Assembly (NCBI GenBank): GCA_004297935.1
Contig: SCRE01000020.1
Span: forward strand, 124,001 to 188,000
Direction of reading: 5' to 3'
Length of the DNA: 64,000 nucleotides
DNA from: Microbacteriaceae bacterium
Lineage (GTDB): Bacteria; Actinomycetota; Actinomycetes; Actinomycetales; Microbacteriaceae
Shown: one piece after another, positions 42,629 through 50,027 of the stretch
Numbering within the stretch: the first letter of the stretch is position 1
Layout of the letters: each line of letters opens with the position of its first letter
The notes under the pieces: generated by a model
What the model saw: only the letters and a program-made list of their open reading frames with translations
Database searches by the model: none
Told to the model about the DNA's origin: nothing
Program-made: the position numbers and the translations under genes

Positions 42629-43864
42629 CTATCGGCGGCTCGGTCGCCTGACCGAATTCACGACGACGCCGAGTTGTTCGAGTGCGTCGATCTCCGGCAC
42701 GCTCAGCCCGCACAGTTCATGCAGAATCTCGGCTGAATGCTCGCCGACTCTTGGCGCAGCGCTGCGAATCGTGCCGGGGCTTCCGGAAAGCTTGACCGCC
42801 ATGCCTGGGATGCGGATCCGCTCCCCTTCTGCGTCCACGCTCGCGATCATCTCGCGTGCGGCGAACTGCGGCTCGTCGATCGCCTGATCGACCGTGTTGA
42901 CCGCGCTGTATGGAATTCCGGCCGCATCGAGTTTCGTGCTCAACTCCCGCCAGGCGGTGCGTTCTGTCCACGCGGCAATTTTTTTCTGAAGCAGCTCCCA
43001 ATGCGCGAGTCTGCCTTCATTGGTGGCGAAGCGGGGGTCGTCGGCCATGGCAGGGTCCTCCATCGTGCTGGCCAGCCGGGCGAAGAGTGAATCCGTTCCC
43101 GCGTCGATGTATATCGGGCGCCCTTCCGCGGTGCGAAACAGATCCGCCGGTGCCGTCGCGTTGTCCCGATTCCCCGTTCGCGGAGGTGCCTCAAGGTGAT
43201 TGAGGCGTGCCGTAAGCGAGAATCCCAGAAGCGAGAACATCGAATCGGTCAACGACAGTTCAACCGATTGGCCGCGGCCGGTCCTCGCTCGCTCGGCGAG
43301 TGCCAACATTGTTCCGTACGCTGCATACAGCCCCGTCGCATGATCCGCGGCGAAGAAGCCGGTCATGGTGGGGGGCGTGTCGCTGTCGCCCGTCAAGCTC
43401 ATCGCCCCCGCGAAAGCCTCCGCGATCGTGTTGAATCCGGGACGGTCGCTGTCGGGACCACCCTTGCCGAATCCGGAGATGGAGGTCATCACGAGACCCG
43501 AATTCTTCGTGCGCAAATCGTCGTATCCAAGCCCGATCGCGTCGAGCACACCTGGCCGAAAGTTCTCGACGACGACGTCAGCCCAGTCGACGGCAAGGGA
43601 CCGGACGATTTTCTGGCCCTCGGGGCTGCGCAGGTCCACCGAGAGACCACGCTTGTTCCTGTTGTAGTGGTGAACGTAGGCGCTGGAACCGCCCAGCTTC
43701 GGTAGTGAGTGTCGCGCATCCTCTCCGTTGAGGCCCTCGACCTTGATGACGTCAGCGCCGGCATCGGCCATCAGCATGGTGCAGAACGGGCCGGCTATCC
43801 ACCGGCTCAGATCAAGAACCTTCACCCCTCCCAGCGCCCCAGCGTTCGAGCCGCCGCGAGTCAC
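42629..43864 (-). CDS. Class III CoA-transferase (CaiB/BaiF family), copy C
   Basis: A 411-residue CoA-transferase, more distant from copies A and B than they are from each other. VKVLDLSRWIAGPFCTM opens the fold, and the catalytic Asp174 is in FFAADHATGLY. The C-terminal arm ends GEHSAEILHELCGLS. The GTG start overlaps the ridA stop (GTGA). In the operon it would load the substrate acid onto CoA for the MaoC-like hydratase 44 bp downstream. The acid is not identifiable from sequence. Confidence 0.9.
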   Translation of the reverse strand: MTRGGSNAGALGGVKVLDLSRWIAGPFCTMLMADAGADVIKVEGLNGEDARHSLPKLGGSSAYVHHYNRNKRGLSVDLRSPEGQKIVRSLAVDWADVVVENFRPGVLDAIGLGYDDLRTKNSGLVMTSISGFGKGGPDSDRPGFNTIAEAFAGAMSLTGDSDTPPTMTGFFAADHATGLYAAYGTMLALAERARTGRGQSVELSLTDSMFSLLGFSLTARLNHLEAPPRTGNRDNATAPADLFRTAEGRPIYIDAGTDSLFARLASTMEDPAMADDPRFATNEGRLAHWELLQKKIAAWTERTAWRELSTKLDAAGIPYSAVNTVDQAIDEPQFAAREMIASVDAEGERIRIPGMAVKLSGSPGTIRSAAPRVGEHSAEILHELCGLSVPEIDALEQLGVVVNSVRRPSRR

Positions 43865-44283
43865 TGGTCCCGCCCGGAGTATGACACGACGGCGTCGAGT
43901 TCAACGAGGTGATGCGGCGCGCTCAGAGCAGAAACGACGAGCAGCGTGTGGGCGGGGAAGGCGGCATCCGGAAAATAGGATGCGAACAGTCGCTTCCTCG
44001 TCCTCGCAAATTCGGGAAAATCCTCGGCTGACGTCAAATACGTCGTGAGCGAGATGACAGAACTCCAATCCTCCCCCAAACTCGCCAGGGCGGCACCGAT
44101 GTTCTTGAGGATCTGTTCGGTCTGCAGGCCGACATCCCCCTGACCGATGAATTCGCCTGAGCTGTCGATCGCGACCTGACCGGCGACAAAGGCCTGGCAG
44201 GACGCCTCATGGATGACGATTTGGCTGTACAGGCCCAGCGGCGGACCCATCTCTGGGGGGTTGACGTGGCGGATTCCGGCCAT
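43861..44283 (-). CDS. RidA/YjgF-family protein lacking the deaminase arginine
   Basis: A 140-residue Rid protein. Classical RidA hydrolyses reactive enamine/imine intermediates made by PLP enzymes, using Arg105 to hold the carboxylate. The aligned segment here is FPAHTLLVVSALSAPHHLVE, with His112 at the Arg position, as in the less-understood Rid4-7 branches. The fold is otherwise regular (FVAGQVAIDSSGEF, QILKNIGAALASLG). Position in a catabolic operon that also contains a PLP enzyme suggests handling of an unstable intermediate specific to this pathway, not general enamine detoxification. AGGAA precedes the ATG. Confidence 0.87.
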   Translation of the reverse strand: MAGIRHVNPPEMGPPLGLYSQIVIHEASCQAFVAGQVAIDSSGEFIGQGDVGLQTEQILKNIGAALASLGEDWSSVISLTTYLTSAEDFPEFARTRKRLFASYFPDAAFPAHTLLVVSALSAPHHLVELDAVVSYSGRDQ

Positions 44284-44348
44284 TGCTGATGTTCCTCTCC
44301 GATGAGACAGCGAGTAGCTTGAAGTCGAGTGTGGTTCAATCCGCCGGC

Positions 44349-46385
44349 TTATGCCATGACCGGCGTCTTCAACACGCCGCGGACCGCTGCCGCGATCTTC
44401 TCGGCCGTCGGCAGGAGTCGCTCCTGCAGATTGGGCGCGGACGGCATTCGCACATCCGGGGTCCCCAGCCTGGCCACCGGTCCGGCCAACAGATCGAAGT
44501 GCGCCTCCGAGATGCGGGCAGCGACCTCCGCGCCGAATCCGCCTGTCGTCGTTGCCTCATGTACGACCACGACGCGCCCGCCTGCGGCGCGGACGACCCC
44601 AGAGATCGCCTCGTCGTCCAACGGGCGGAGCCATCGCAAGTCCAGCACGCTGGCCGCAATCCCCTCGTCCATCAACTTCTCACGTGCCGCGAGCGCGATC
44701 TGAACCGATGAACCCCAGGTGATGATCGCGGCATCGGCGCCCTCTGCGTGCAGGCGCGCACCCTCGGCCCGTTGCACCGGGTGGCCGAGTTCGACCACCC
44801 CGGTGCTCTGGTAGAGCTCGCGAAACTCGATCAGTATGGTCGGATCGGGGTCTGCCACGGCCGCGCGGAGCATGTCGTACGCATCCTGCGGCGAGCTGGC
44901 GAGCCCGACCTTGATCCCCGGTATGTGCGCGAAGAAGGCTTCGATGCTCTGCGAGTGCTGGGCGCAGGATCCGGCGGTGACACCCTGTTGCATGCGGACG
45001 GTCAGCGGCGCGGTCAGCTTCGACCTGCTGATATAGCGGACATTGGATGCCTGGTTGATGATCTGGTCGAAGGCGACGAACACGAAGTCGGCCCACATGA
45101 TCTCGACGATGGGTCGCATGCCTTCCATCGCCGCACCGACGGCGGACCCGAGTATCGCACTCTCGGAGATCGGCGTGTCGAAGATCCGCTCGACGCCGAA
45201 GTCCTTCTGGATGCCGCGTGTCACCCCGAAGATTCCACCCGCTGCGGCAACATCTTCACCGTAGATGATCGTTTCCGGTCGCATCTCCAACTCCGTGCGC
45301 ATTGCCAGGTTGACGGCCCGCTGATAGGTGAGCTCGACGGTTTCGATGGCTCCGTCACTCCGATCTCCGGTCACCGGCGCACCGTAGAGATCGTCGAGCA
45401 CGGTTGCAGGGTCCGGAAGCTCCATGTCTCGAACGTCCTTGGTGGCCAGGTCGATGATGGCCTCGACGTCGCGCACGATGCGATCAATATCCTGCTGCTC
45501 CAACAGGCCGTTGTCGAGTGCGAGGTCGGTCAACCGGTTCAGCGGGTCGGCGGCTGTTGCGGCGGCACGATCGGTTTTCGGGCGGTAGTGCTCGATGTCT
45601 TTGTTGTAGTGGCCCTTGAGGCGCGTCGTCGCACACTCCAGAAGAACGGGTCCCTCGCCACGACGGCAGACCTCGGCTGCCGAGCGCACGGCGCGCTCGA
45701 CGGCGAACGGATCGAGCCCGTCGACCCGATGGCTCTCGATGCCGAGGGCGGCACCCCGTTCCAGGAAGCCTTCCTTCCTGACCATGGCGCCGGCCGGCGT
45801 CATCTCTGCCCAGCCATTGTTCTCCACCACGAAGATGACCGGCAGTGACTTCGCCGCCGCGAAGATCATCCCTTCCGTCGTCGAGCCCTGATTCATCGCC
45901 CCATCGCCGATCGAAGTCAGCACGACGCGATTGGTGTTATTCAGTTTGCTCGCAAGCGCGACCCCCGCCGCGATCGGCACGCCTGCCCCGACGATGGAGT
46001 TCTCGCCGAGAAAGCCTCGCTCCGGGTCGCTCATCAGGGCGGATCCGCCCCGGCCGCCGTTGACCCCGCCCGACCGCTGGGCGATCTCGCCGAGAACAGA
46101 GGCGACATCCGCTCCGGACGCTAGCGCCCAGCCATGACCACGATAGGTCGACAACACCCTGTCCTGGGGTTGGAGTGCCGCCAGGGCGCCGACCGGAATC
46201 GCTTCCTGCCCGAGGCAGGGATGGATCGATCCGGCGGCAAGGCCATCGCGAGCAAGTTCGAGAGCACGCTCCTCGAACCGTCGAATGAGCAGCATGCGCC
46301 ACAGCGCAGATTCCGTTGTGAGATCGCCGTTGACCAAGTCGTCTCCAATGTGTGGTGTGAGCCAAGATGTCCTCATCCTAACCAT
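44349..46385 (-). CDS. 2-Oxoacid/acetoin dehydrogenase E1, alpha and beta subunits fused
   Basis: A 678-residue thiamine-diphosphate E1 with both subunits in one chain. The alpha part (about residues 20-330) has the TPP motif GDGAMNQGSTTEG...VVENN and the phosphorylation-loop-like YRGHGWALASG; the beta part (350-678) has EDVAAAGGIFGVTRG, DTPISESAILGSAVGAA and LDLRWLRPLDDEAI. E1 decarboxylates a 2-oxo acid (or cleaves acetoin) and passes the acyl group to lipoyl-E2; no E2 or E3 gene is present here. Start is ATG 46385 or, 9 bp lower, 46376; a much longer frame to 47078 runs antisense to iclR and was rejected. First gene of the operon, divergent from iclR. Confidence 0.9.
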   Translation of the reverse strand: MVRMRTSWLTPHIGDDLVNGDLTTESALWRMLLIRRFEERALELARDGLAAGSIHPCLGQEAIPVGALAALQPQDRVLSTYRGHGWALASGADVASVLGEIAQRSGGVNGGRGGSALMSDPERGFLGENSIVGAGVPIAAGVALASKLNNTNRVVLTSIGDGAMNQGSTTEGMIFAAAKSLPVIFVVENNGWAEMTPAGAMVRKEGFLERGAALGIESHRVDGLDPFAVERAVRSAAEVCRRGEGPVLLECATTRLKGHYNKDIEHYRPKTDRAAATAADPLNRLTDLALDNGLLEQQDIDRIVRDVEAIIDLATKDVRDMELPDPATVLDDLYGAPVTGDRSDGAIETVELTYQRAVNLAMRTELEMRPETIIYGEDVAAAGGIFGVTRGIQKDFGVERIFDTPISESAILGSAVGAAMEGMRPIVEIMWADFVFVAFDQIINQASNVRYISRSKLTAPLTVRMQQGVTAGSCAQHSQSIEAFFAHIPGIKVGLASSPQDAYDMLRAAVADPDPTILIEFRELYQSTGVVELGHPVQRAEGARLHAEGADAAIITWGSSVQIALAAREKLMDEGIAASVLDLRWLRPLDDEAISGVVRAAGGRVVVVHEATTTGGFGAEVAARISEAHFDLLAGPVARLGTPDVRMPSAPNLQERLLPTAEKIAAAVRGVLKTPVMA

Positions 46386-46387
46386 AT

Positions 46388-46399
46388 TTCCATAATCTG
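46388..46399 (-). promoter_or_regulatory. Probable IclR box, copy 1 (toward E1 gene)
   Basis: On the minus strand CAGATTATGGAA ends 3 nt before the E1 start codon at 46385. It matches the copy in front of iclR at 10 of 12 positions, in the same orientation relative to the gene it precedes. A -35/-10 pair TTGGAA-N16-TACTAT lies just above it on the minus strand. Confidence 0.5.
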
Positions 46400-46609
46400 T
46401 AATAGTATTCATATGATGAAATGTTCCAACGCTCAAGTCACGACAGGATGCGACGTGCTCGACCGAGAACACTCCGACGCCGCACCAGTGGGGAACGGAA
46501 CACTTTGGGTCGGATGAGGCCGAAGACACACGGCCCGAACGATTTAGCCCAGGCCTCCGGGGCGGCAGCATCATCCCGCCAATCGTTTGCATGTATGTTG
46601 GATATTTTT

Positions 46610-46621
46610 CAGATAATAGAA
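46610..46621 (+). promoter_or_regulatory. Probable IclR box, copy 2 (toward iclR)
   Basis: CAGATAATAGAA on the plus strand, 22 nt before the iclR start codon, matches the box ahead of the E1 gene at 10 of 12 positions. Each box overlaps the transcription start region of the gene next to it, as expected for a regulator acting on both divergent promoters. Confidence 0.5.
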
Positions 46622-46643
46622 GCACTAACATGGGGCTGTGACG

Positions 46644-47408
46644 ATGGAGCGTGAAGATGACCTCGATGACGGTCGCACACGCATCCAATCGGCGAGCCGG
46701 GCAATTCGCATCCTGCTTGCTGTGGCCGCAACCCAAGACGGCCTCAAAGCAAAAGAGATCGCCGACGCGTTCGGATTGTCGCTCCCCACGGCGTACCATT
46801 TGCTGAACACGCTGACTAATGAAGGGGTTCTCTTCAAGGACGAGCGACGGAGATATTTGATCGGCCCACGTGCTGCGGTGATCGCGGAAGCGGTCAACAA
46901 CAGCAATACCGTTCCCGACGGCTACGTCAAGGCGCTGCACGCCCTTGCCGAACGCACGGGAGAGACTGCGTATCTGAGCGTGTGGCGTCGGAACGAGATT
47001 GTCGTCCTGGCGACCGTTGAGGGTTCCCAGGCCGTTCGAGTCACCGGCCTGACCGCAGGCTACTCCGACAACATTCACGCTCGCGCTAGCGGAAAGCTAC
47101 TCCTCGCGTTCGCCCCGGCCCCGGTGCGCAAGACACTAATCGAAGGCCTCGTTCTTCGACGACTGACACATGCGACCATCACCAGCCGAGCTGCCCTTCG
47201 TCGAGAGCTCGAGCGCATCCGCGCGGAAGGAATCTCCTTCGACCACCAAGAATTCCAAGATGGAGTCGAATGTGTCAGTGCGCCAATCCGTTCGGGCGAT
47301 AAAGTCGTCGCCTGCTTCACCGTCTCGACGCCGGCCGGTCGATTCGGTAGACGGCAACAGATGATCGTCGAAACCCTGCTGAGTGCAGTAGCGGCAGCGG
47401 CGGGCTAG
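46644..47408 (+). CDS. IclR-family transcriptional regulator
   Basis: A 254-residue regulator with an N-terminal winged helix (residues 10-65: SASRAIRILLAVAATQDGLK, AKEIADAFGLSLPTAYHLLN) and a C-terminal effector domain with GYSDNIHARASGKLLLAF and GVECVSAPIRSGDKVVACFT. IclR proteins repress or activate catabolic operons of organic acids and aromatic compounds. ATG 46644 lies 8 nt after GGGG; the in-frame GTG at 46638 is an alternative. It is divergent from the E1-RidA-CoA-transferase operon, its likely target, with two related 12-bp boxes between them. Confidence 0.9.
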   Translation: MEREDDLDDGRTRIQSASRAIRILLAVAATQDGLKAKEIADAFGLSLPTAYHLLNTLTNEGVLFKDERRRYLIGPRAAVIAEAVNNSNTVPDGYVKALHALAERTGETAYLSVWRRNEIVVLATVEGSQAVRVTGLTAGYSDNIHARASGKLLLAFAPAPVRKTLIEGLVLRRLTHATITSRAALRRELERIRAEGISFDHQEFQDGVECVSAPIRSGDKVVACFTVSTPAGRFGRRQQMIVETLLSAVAAAAG

Positions 47409-47906
47409 CCATCGATCGAGCTGGGCAGCCCGGCCAGAAGCGGCCCAACGCCAAACCGTGCCGCCGACAACCGGACCAGATCGTTGAGCCACTGTGCAAC
47501 CACTTCCGTGACATACCCCGGCAAACCCCGGGGCATTCGCACCGGCGAAGTAATCGCAGCCAACACCATCAACTCGGAACGCAACTACTGGCGCAACGAA
47601 CTGAAGGAGCCTGGCCAATGGCCGCTCTCCCCCTGGCACTTGTCGCAACTCAGGTGAGGCCTATGCCCCGACTCATCACAGTGTGCGCCCGAAGGGATTG
47701 GATCCCCCAACCTTCTGAATGAATTACGGGGTGTCACTCGATCCACTTCGTTGCGCACTTTGTATTGAAAATCCCTGTACAAGAGCACTTTCTGTAACTT
47801 ACGGTGCGATCGTACCTCGGACAACCACGGAGCGCTACGGACAGTTTTGGACAGGTTTATGACCCATAGATTGCCCCCAGCGCACGTCCACGCGGACACT
47901 GGCCAG
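47409..47906. other. 498-bp non-coding stretch at the boundary of two regulons
   Basis: No gene is supported here. The iclR frame stays open after its stop codon to about 47657 and would encode RTGEVIAANTINSERNYWRN among other residues, but it has no ribosome-binding site or recognisable family; it may be a gene fragment. A tRNA-Arg-like 3' segment lies at 47683-47717. The part from 47720 to 47860 is AT-richer than its surroundings and featureless. Confidence 0.6.
47683..47717 (-). repeat. tRNA-Arg 3'-end fragment, probable attachment-site remnant
   Basis: Read on the minus strand, this 35-bp segment has the order of a tRNA 3' half: end of the anticodon arm and variable loop CAGAAGGTT, T stem GGGGG, T loop ATCCAAT, then CCCTT and acceptor strand CGGGCGCAC. 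From memory, actinobacterial tRNA-Arg(ACG) differs from it at only two T-loop positions (TTCGAAT). The 5' half of a tRNA is absent. Such lone 3' ends mark the duplicated att site of integrative elements. Confidence 0.6.
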
Positions 47907-49061
47907 TCAGTGACGCAGCCCGACCCTGGCCCCGGTCTCGTGCGCTTCGGTCGCTGCAGCATACAGATAGTGCGTACGGGCGGCTTCGGCGGGAGTTGCT
48001 GTGCCGAACCTATTGCCCAGCTCGCCGGCGCGCTCCGCGAGGAAGGATGCCCACATCTGCAGGATGGCATCCGAGAATCCGGACTCGAAGATGCCGCCGG
48101 TGACCGTTGGCCATATCGACTGGCTGCCCGCCTCGATCGATTGCCAGGACTGCTCACGGCCGGTGCCGGGCACCTCGACGAGACTGAATACCTCGTACCG
48201 TTTCGGGCTCGCGGTGGAGAACCGCACGCCGCCATCCATGCCGACAACCTCGAACACCCAGGTGTTTTTGCAGCCCGGCGCGATGCGCTTGGTCTCGACG
48301 GTCAGAGGGAACCCGCCGTCTCCGACCGGTACCCAGCCGTGCACTGTCGCGTTCTCCCACGTGTCGCACACGACCGGTTCGCCGTCAGGTCCGGGGCGCG
48401 TCGGCACCAGGTTCTGCAGTATTGCGGTCACCGAGTCCGGTTCCCAGCCGAGGCGTAGCGGCACATGCCATGCGTGCAGGCCGAGGTCATTCATCACGCC
48501 CGCCTTGCCGCAGAACTTTGCCTGACGCTTCCAGTTGATCGGCTTGCGCGGGTCGAGATCGCTCGAATGCAGAAAAGCGCTGCGCGCCTCGATGATACGG
48601 CCGGCGGCTCCGGAGCGAACATAGTCGATCGCCCGCTGGGCGGCCGGGTAAAATGGCATCTCACTGGAGCAACGCACAAAGCTCTTCGGATGCTCGGCGA
48701 TTGCCGACATAATGGCGGTCGCGGCCTCTCGGTCGATGCCGAACGGCTTCTCGGCGAACAGGTCTTTGCCCGCGCGGACGACGTCGCCGTAGATCTGCTC
48801 GTGCAGGTCGTGCCGCACAGCGACGTACACGACGTCGACTTCGGGATTTGCCAGCAGCTCGCGGTAATCGGTGGTCCACTGTGTGACGGTCTCAATCTGA
48901 TCGAACCACCCAAGCGCCTCAGGGTTGATGTCGCATACCGCCCTCAGCCGGGGCCGCACCGGGTGATCGACGAGCGCCGGCCACCGTTGAAGAACCGCCG
49001 CAATCTCGCGACCCATGAGCCCACCGCCGATGATTGCGATGCCCACGTCCCTGGCGGTCAC
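47907..49061 (-). CDS. Gfo/Idh/MocA family NAD(P)-dependent oxidoreductase
   Basis: A 384-residue sugar or polyol oxidoreductase. The Rossmann loop is AIIGGGLMGREIA (residues 9-21), the canonical EKP is in LFAEKPFGIDREAA, and the active-site helix has DLGLHAWHVPLRLGW with its conserved His. Members oxidise inositols, glucose-type sugars or amino sugars. The start ATG overlaps the aldolase stop (ATGA), so it is the second gene of the minus arm controlled by operator 1. It is the outermost gene of the LacI regulon, next to the tRNA-like fragment. Confidence 0.87.
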   Translation of the reverse strand: MTARDVGIAIIGGGLMGREIAAVLQRWPALVDHPVRPRLRAVCDINPEALGWFDQIETVTQWTTDYRELLANPEVDVVYVAVRHDLHEQIYGDVVRAGKDLFAEKPFGIDREAATAIMSAIAEHPKSFVRCSSEMPFYPAAQRAIDYVRSGAAGRIIEARSAFLHSSDLDPRKPINWKRQAKFCGKAGVMNDLGLHAWHVPLRLGWEPDSVTAILQNLVPTRPGPDGEPVVCDTWENATVHGWVPVGDGGFPLTVETKRIAPGCKNTWVFEVVGMDGGVRFSTASPKRYEVFSLVEVPGTGREQSWQSIEAGSQSIWPTVTGGIFESGFSDAILQMWASFLAERAGELGNRFGTATPAEAARTHYLYAAATEAHETGARVGLRH

Positions 49062-49903
49062 AGTGCGTCACCGGCCACGAGCTTCAGTGCAGCGTCGACC
49101 GAGAGCCCGGCGTGCAGCACTCCCATGAGAGCCGCGGTGATGCCCGCCGGATTTTCGTGCTGGATCACATTGCGCCCATACACGATCCCGGCGGCCCCGG
49201 CATCCAGCACCCGTGCCGTGCGTTCCAGCAGCGTGCGGTCGTCGACGCGGCCGCCGCCGCGCACGAGAACAGGGATGCCGTCGGCGATTTCGATAACGCG
49301 GTGATAGGCGGAAAGATCCTCAGATGGATCGGCCTTGATCAGATCGGCGCCGAGTTCGGCAGCCTGGCGCACGAGGGCGACGATCCGGTCGATGTCCCCG
49401 TCGACCATGTAGCCTCCGCGGGCCTTCGCTCCGGTCTGCATGACCAGGGGCTCGATCATGAGCGGCATCTGGAATCGCGTCGCCGCCCGGCGCAGTTCCA
49501 TGATTGACAGGATGTTCGCCTCGCGGATCTCGGACCGCCCCGGCAGCTGCATGAGGTTCGCGCAGACGGCCACGGCATCCAATCGCACGGCCTCTTCGAT
49601 GGCGTGCGGCACGTGGTGGCTGAAGATGTGCTCGTCGAGAGGGTCGCCGTAGACGTTGGCGACGTCCGTGCGCATGACGAGCGCGGGCTTGTCCTTTCCG
49701 GGTCGCGACTGCAGCTTCGAGGCCTGCCCCATCGTGAGCTGGATGGCGTCGGGGTTCGCCTCGACGAGCGTGTCGATCACTGCGCTCATTCGCTCGATGC
49801 CGCCGAGGAAGCCCGGTTCGCCGAAGAATCCGTGGTCGACCGCGACGTCGAGCGCGCGGCCTGAGACCGGATTAAAGAGTCGATTCAGGCGGTGAGGTGT
49901 CAC
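49058..49903 (-). CDS. Class I aldolase, DeoC/FbaB/LsrF family
   Basis: A 281-residue TIM-barrel aldolase. AVDHGFF (Asp23-His24) and the Schiff-base lysine Lys190 in GADLIKADPSED are the active-site hallmarks of the FbaB/LsrF branch, whose members cleave fructose-1,6-bisphosphate-like ketose phosphates or the AI-2 derived phosphoketone. RGGGRVDDRTLLERTARVLD and GIVYGRN near the end form the phosphate-binding loops. GTG 49903 has GGAG 6-9 nt upstream. It sits 92 bp from operator 1 and diverges from the mannose-6-phosphate isomerase gene. A second, unrelated aldolase (55221-56102) is in the same regulon. Confidence 0.83.
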   Translation of the reverse strand: MTPHRLNRLFNPVSGRALDVAVDHGFFGEPGFLGGIERMSAVIDTLVEANPDAIQLTMGQASKLQSRPGKDKPALVMRTDVANVYGDPLDEHIFSHHVPHAIEEAVRLDAVAVCANLMQLPGRSEIREANILSIMELRRAATRFQMPLMIEPLVMQTGAKARGGYMVDGDIDRIVALVRQAAELGADLIKADPSEDLSAYHRVIEIADGIPVLVRGGGRVDDRTLLERTARVLDAGAAGIVYGRNVIQHENPAGITAALMGVLHAGLSVDAALKLVAGDAL

Positions 49904-49992
49904 GGTTCTTCTCCTTCGAATCGCACCCCGGTGCTGGCGGACCGGGATGCTGCGAGTCATGATAGTCGCCGGTGCGTACGGTGGACCATCGC

Positions 49993-50021
49993 TTGTGACA
50001 CCGGTGTCATACCTCTATTAT
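49993..50021 (+). promoter_or_regulatory. Promoter of the manA operon with LacI operator 1 in its spacer
   Basis: -35 TTGTGA (49993-49998), exactly 17 bp, -10 TATTAT (50016-50021). The 14-bp palindrome TGACACCGGTGTCA (49996-50009) overlaps the -35 and most of the spacer, so repressor binding would exclude RNA polymerase. The expected start site, about 7 nt after the -10, coincides with the ATG at 50028. Confidence 0.85.
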
Positions 50022-50027
50022 GGCCCC

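Noticed and set aside
46386-47078. Extension of the E1 gene up to 47078
   Set aside because: It would run antisense through the divergent iclR gene, which has a normal start, helix-turn-helix and effector domain; the extra residues show no family similarity.
47683-47760. Complete tRNA gene at the boundary of region E
   Set aside because: Only the anticodon-arm end, variable loop, T arm and acceptor 3' strand are present; no D arm, anticodon or 5' acceptor strand can be found upstream on the minus strand, and the T loop is altered.
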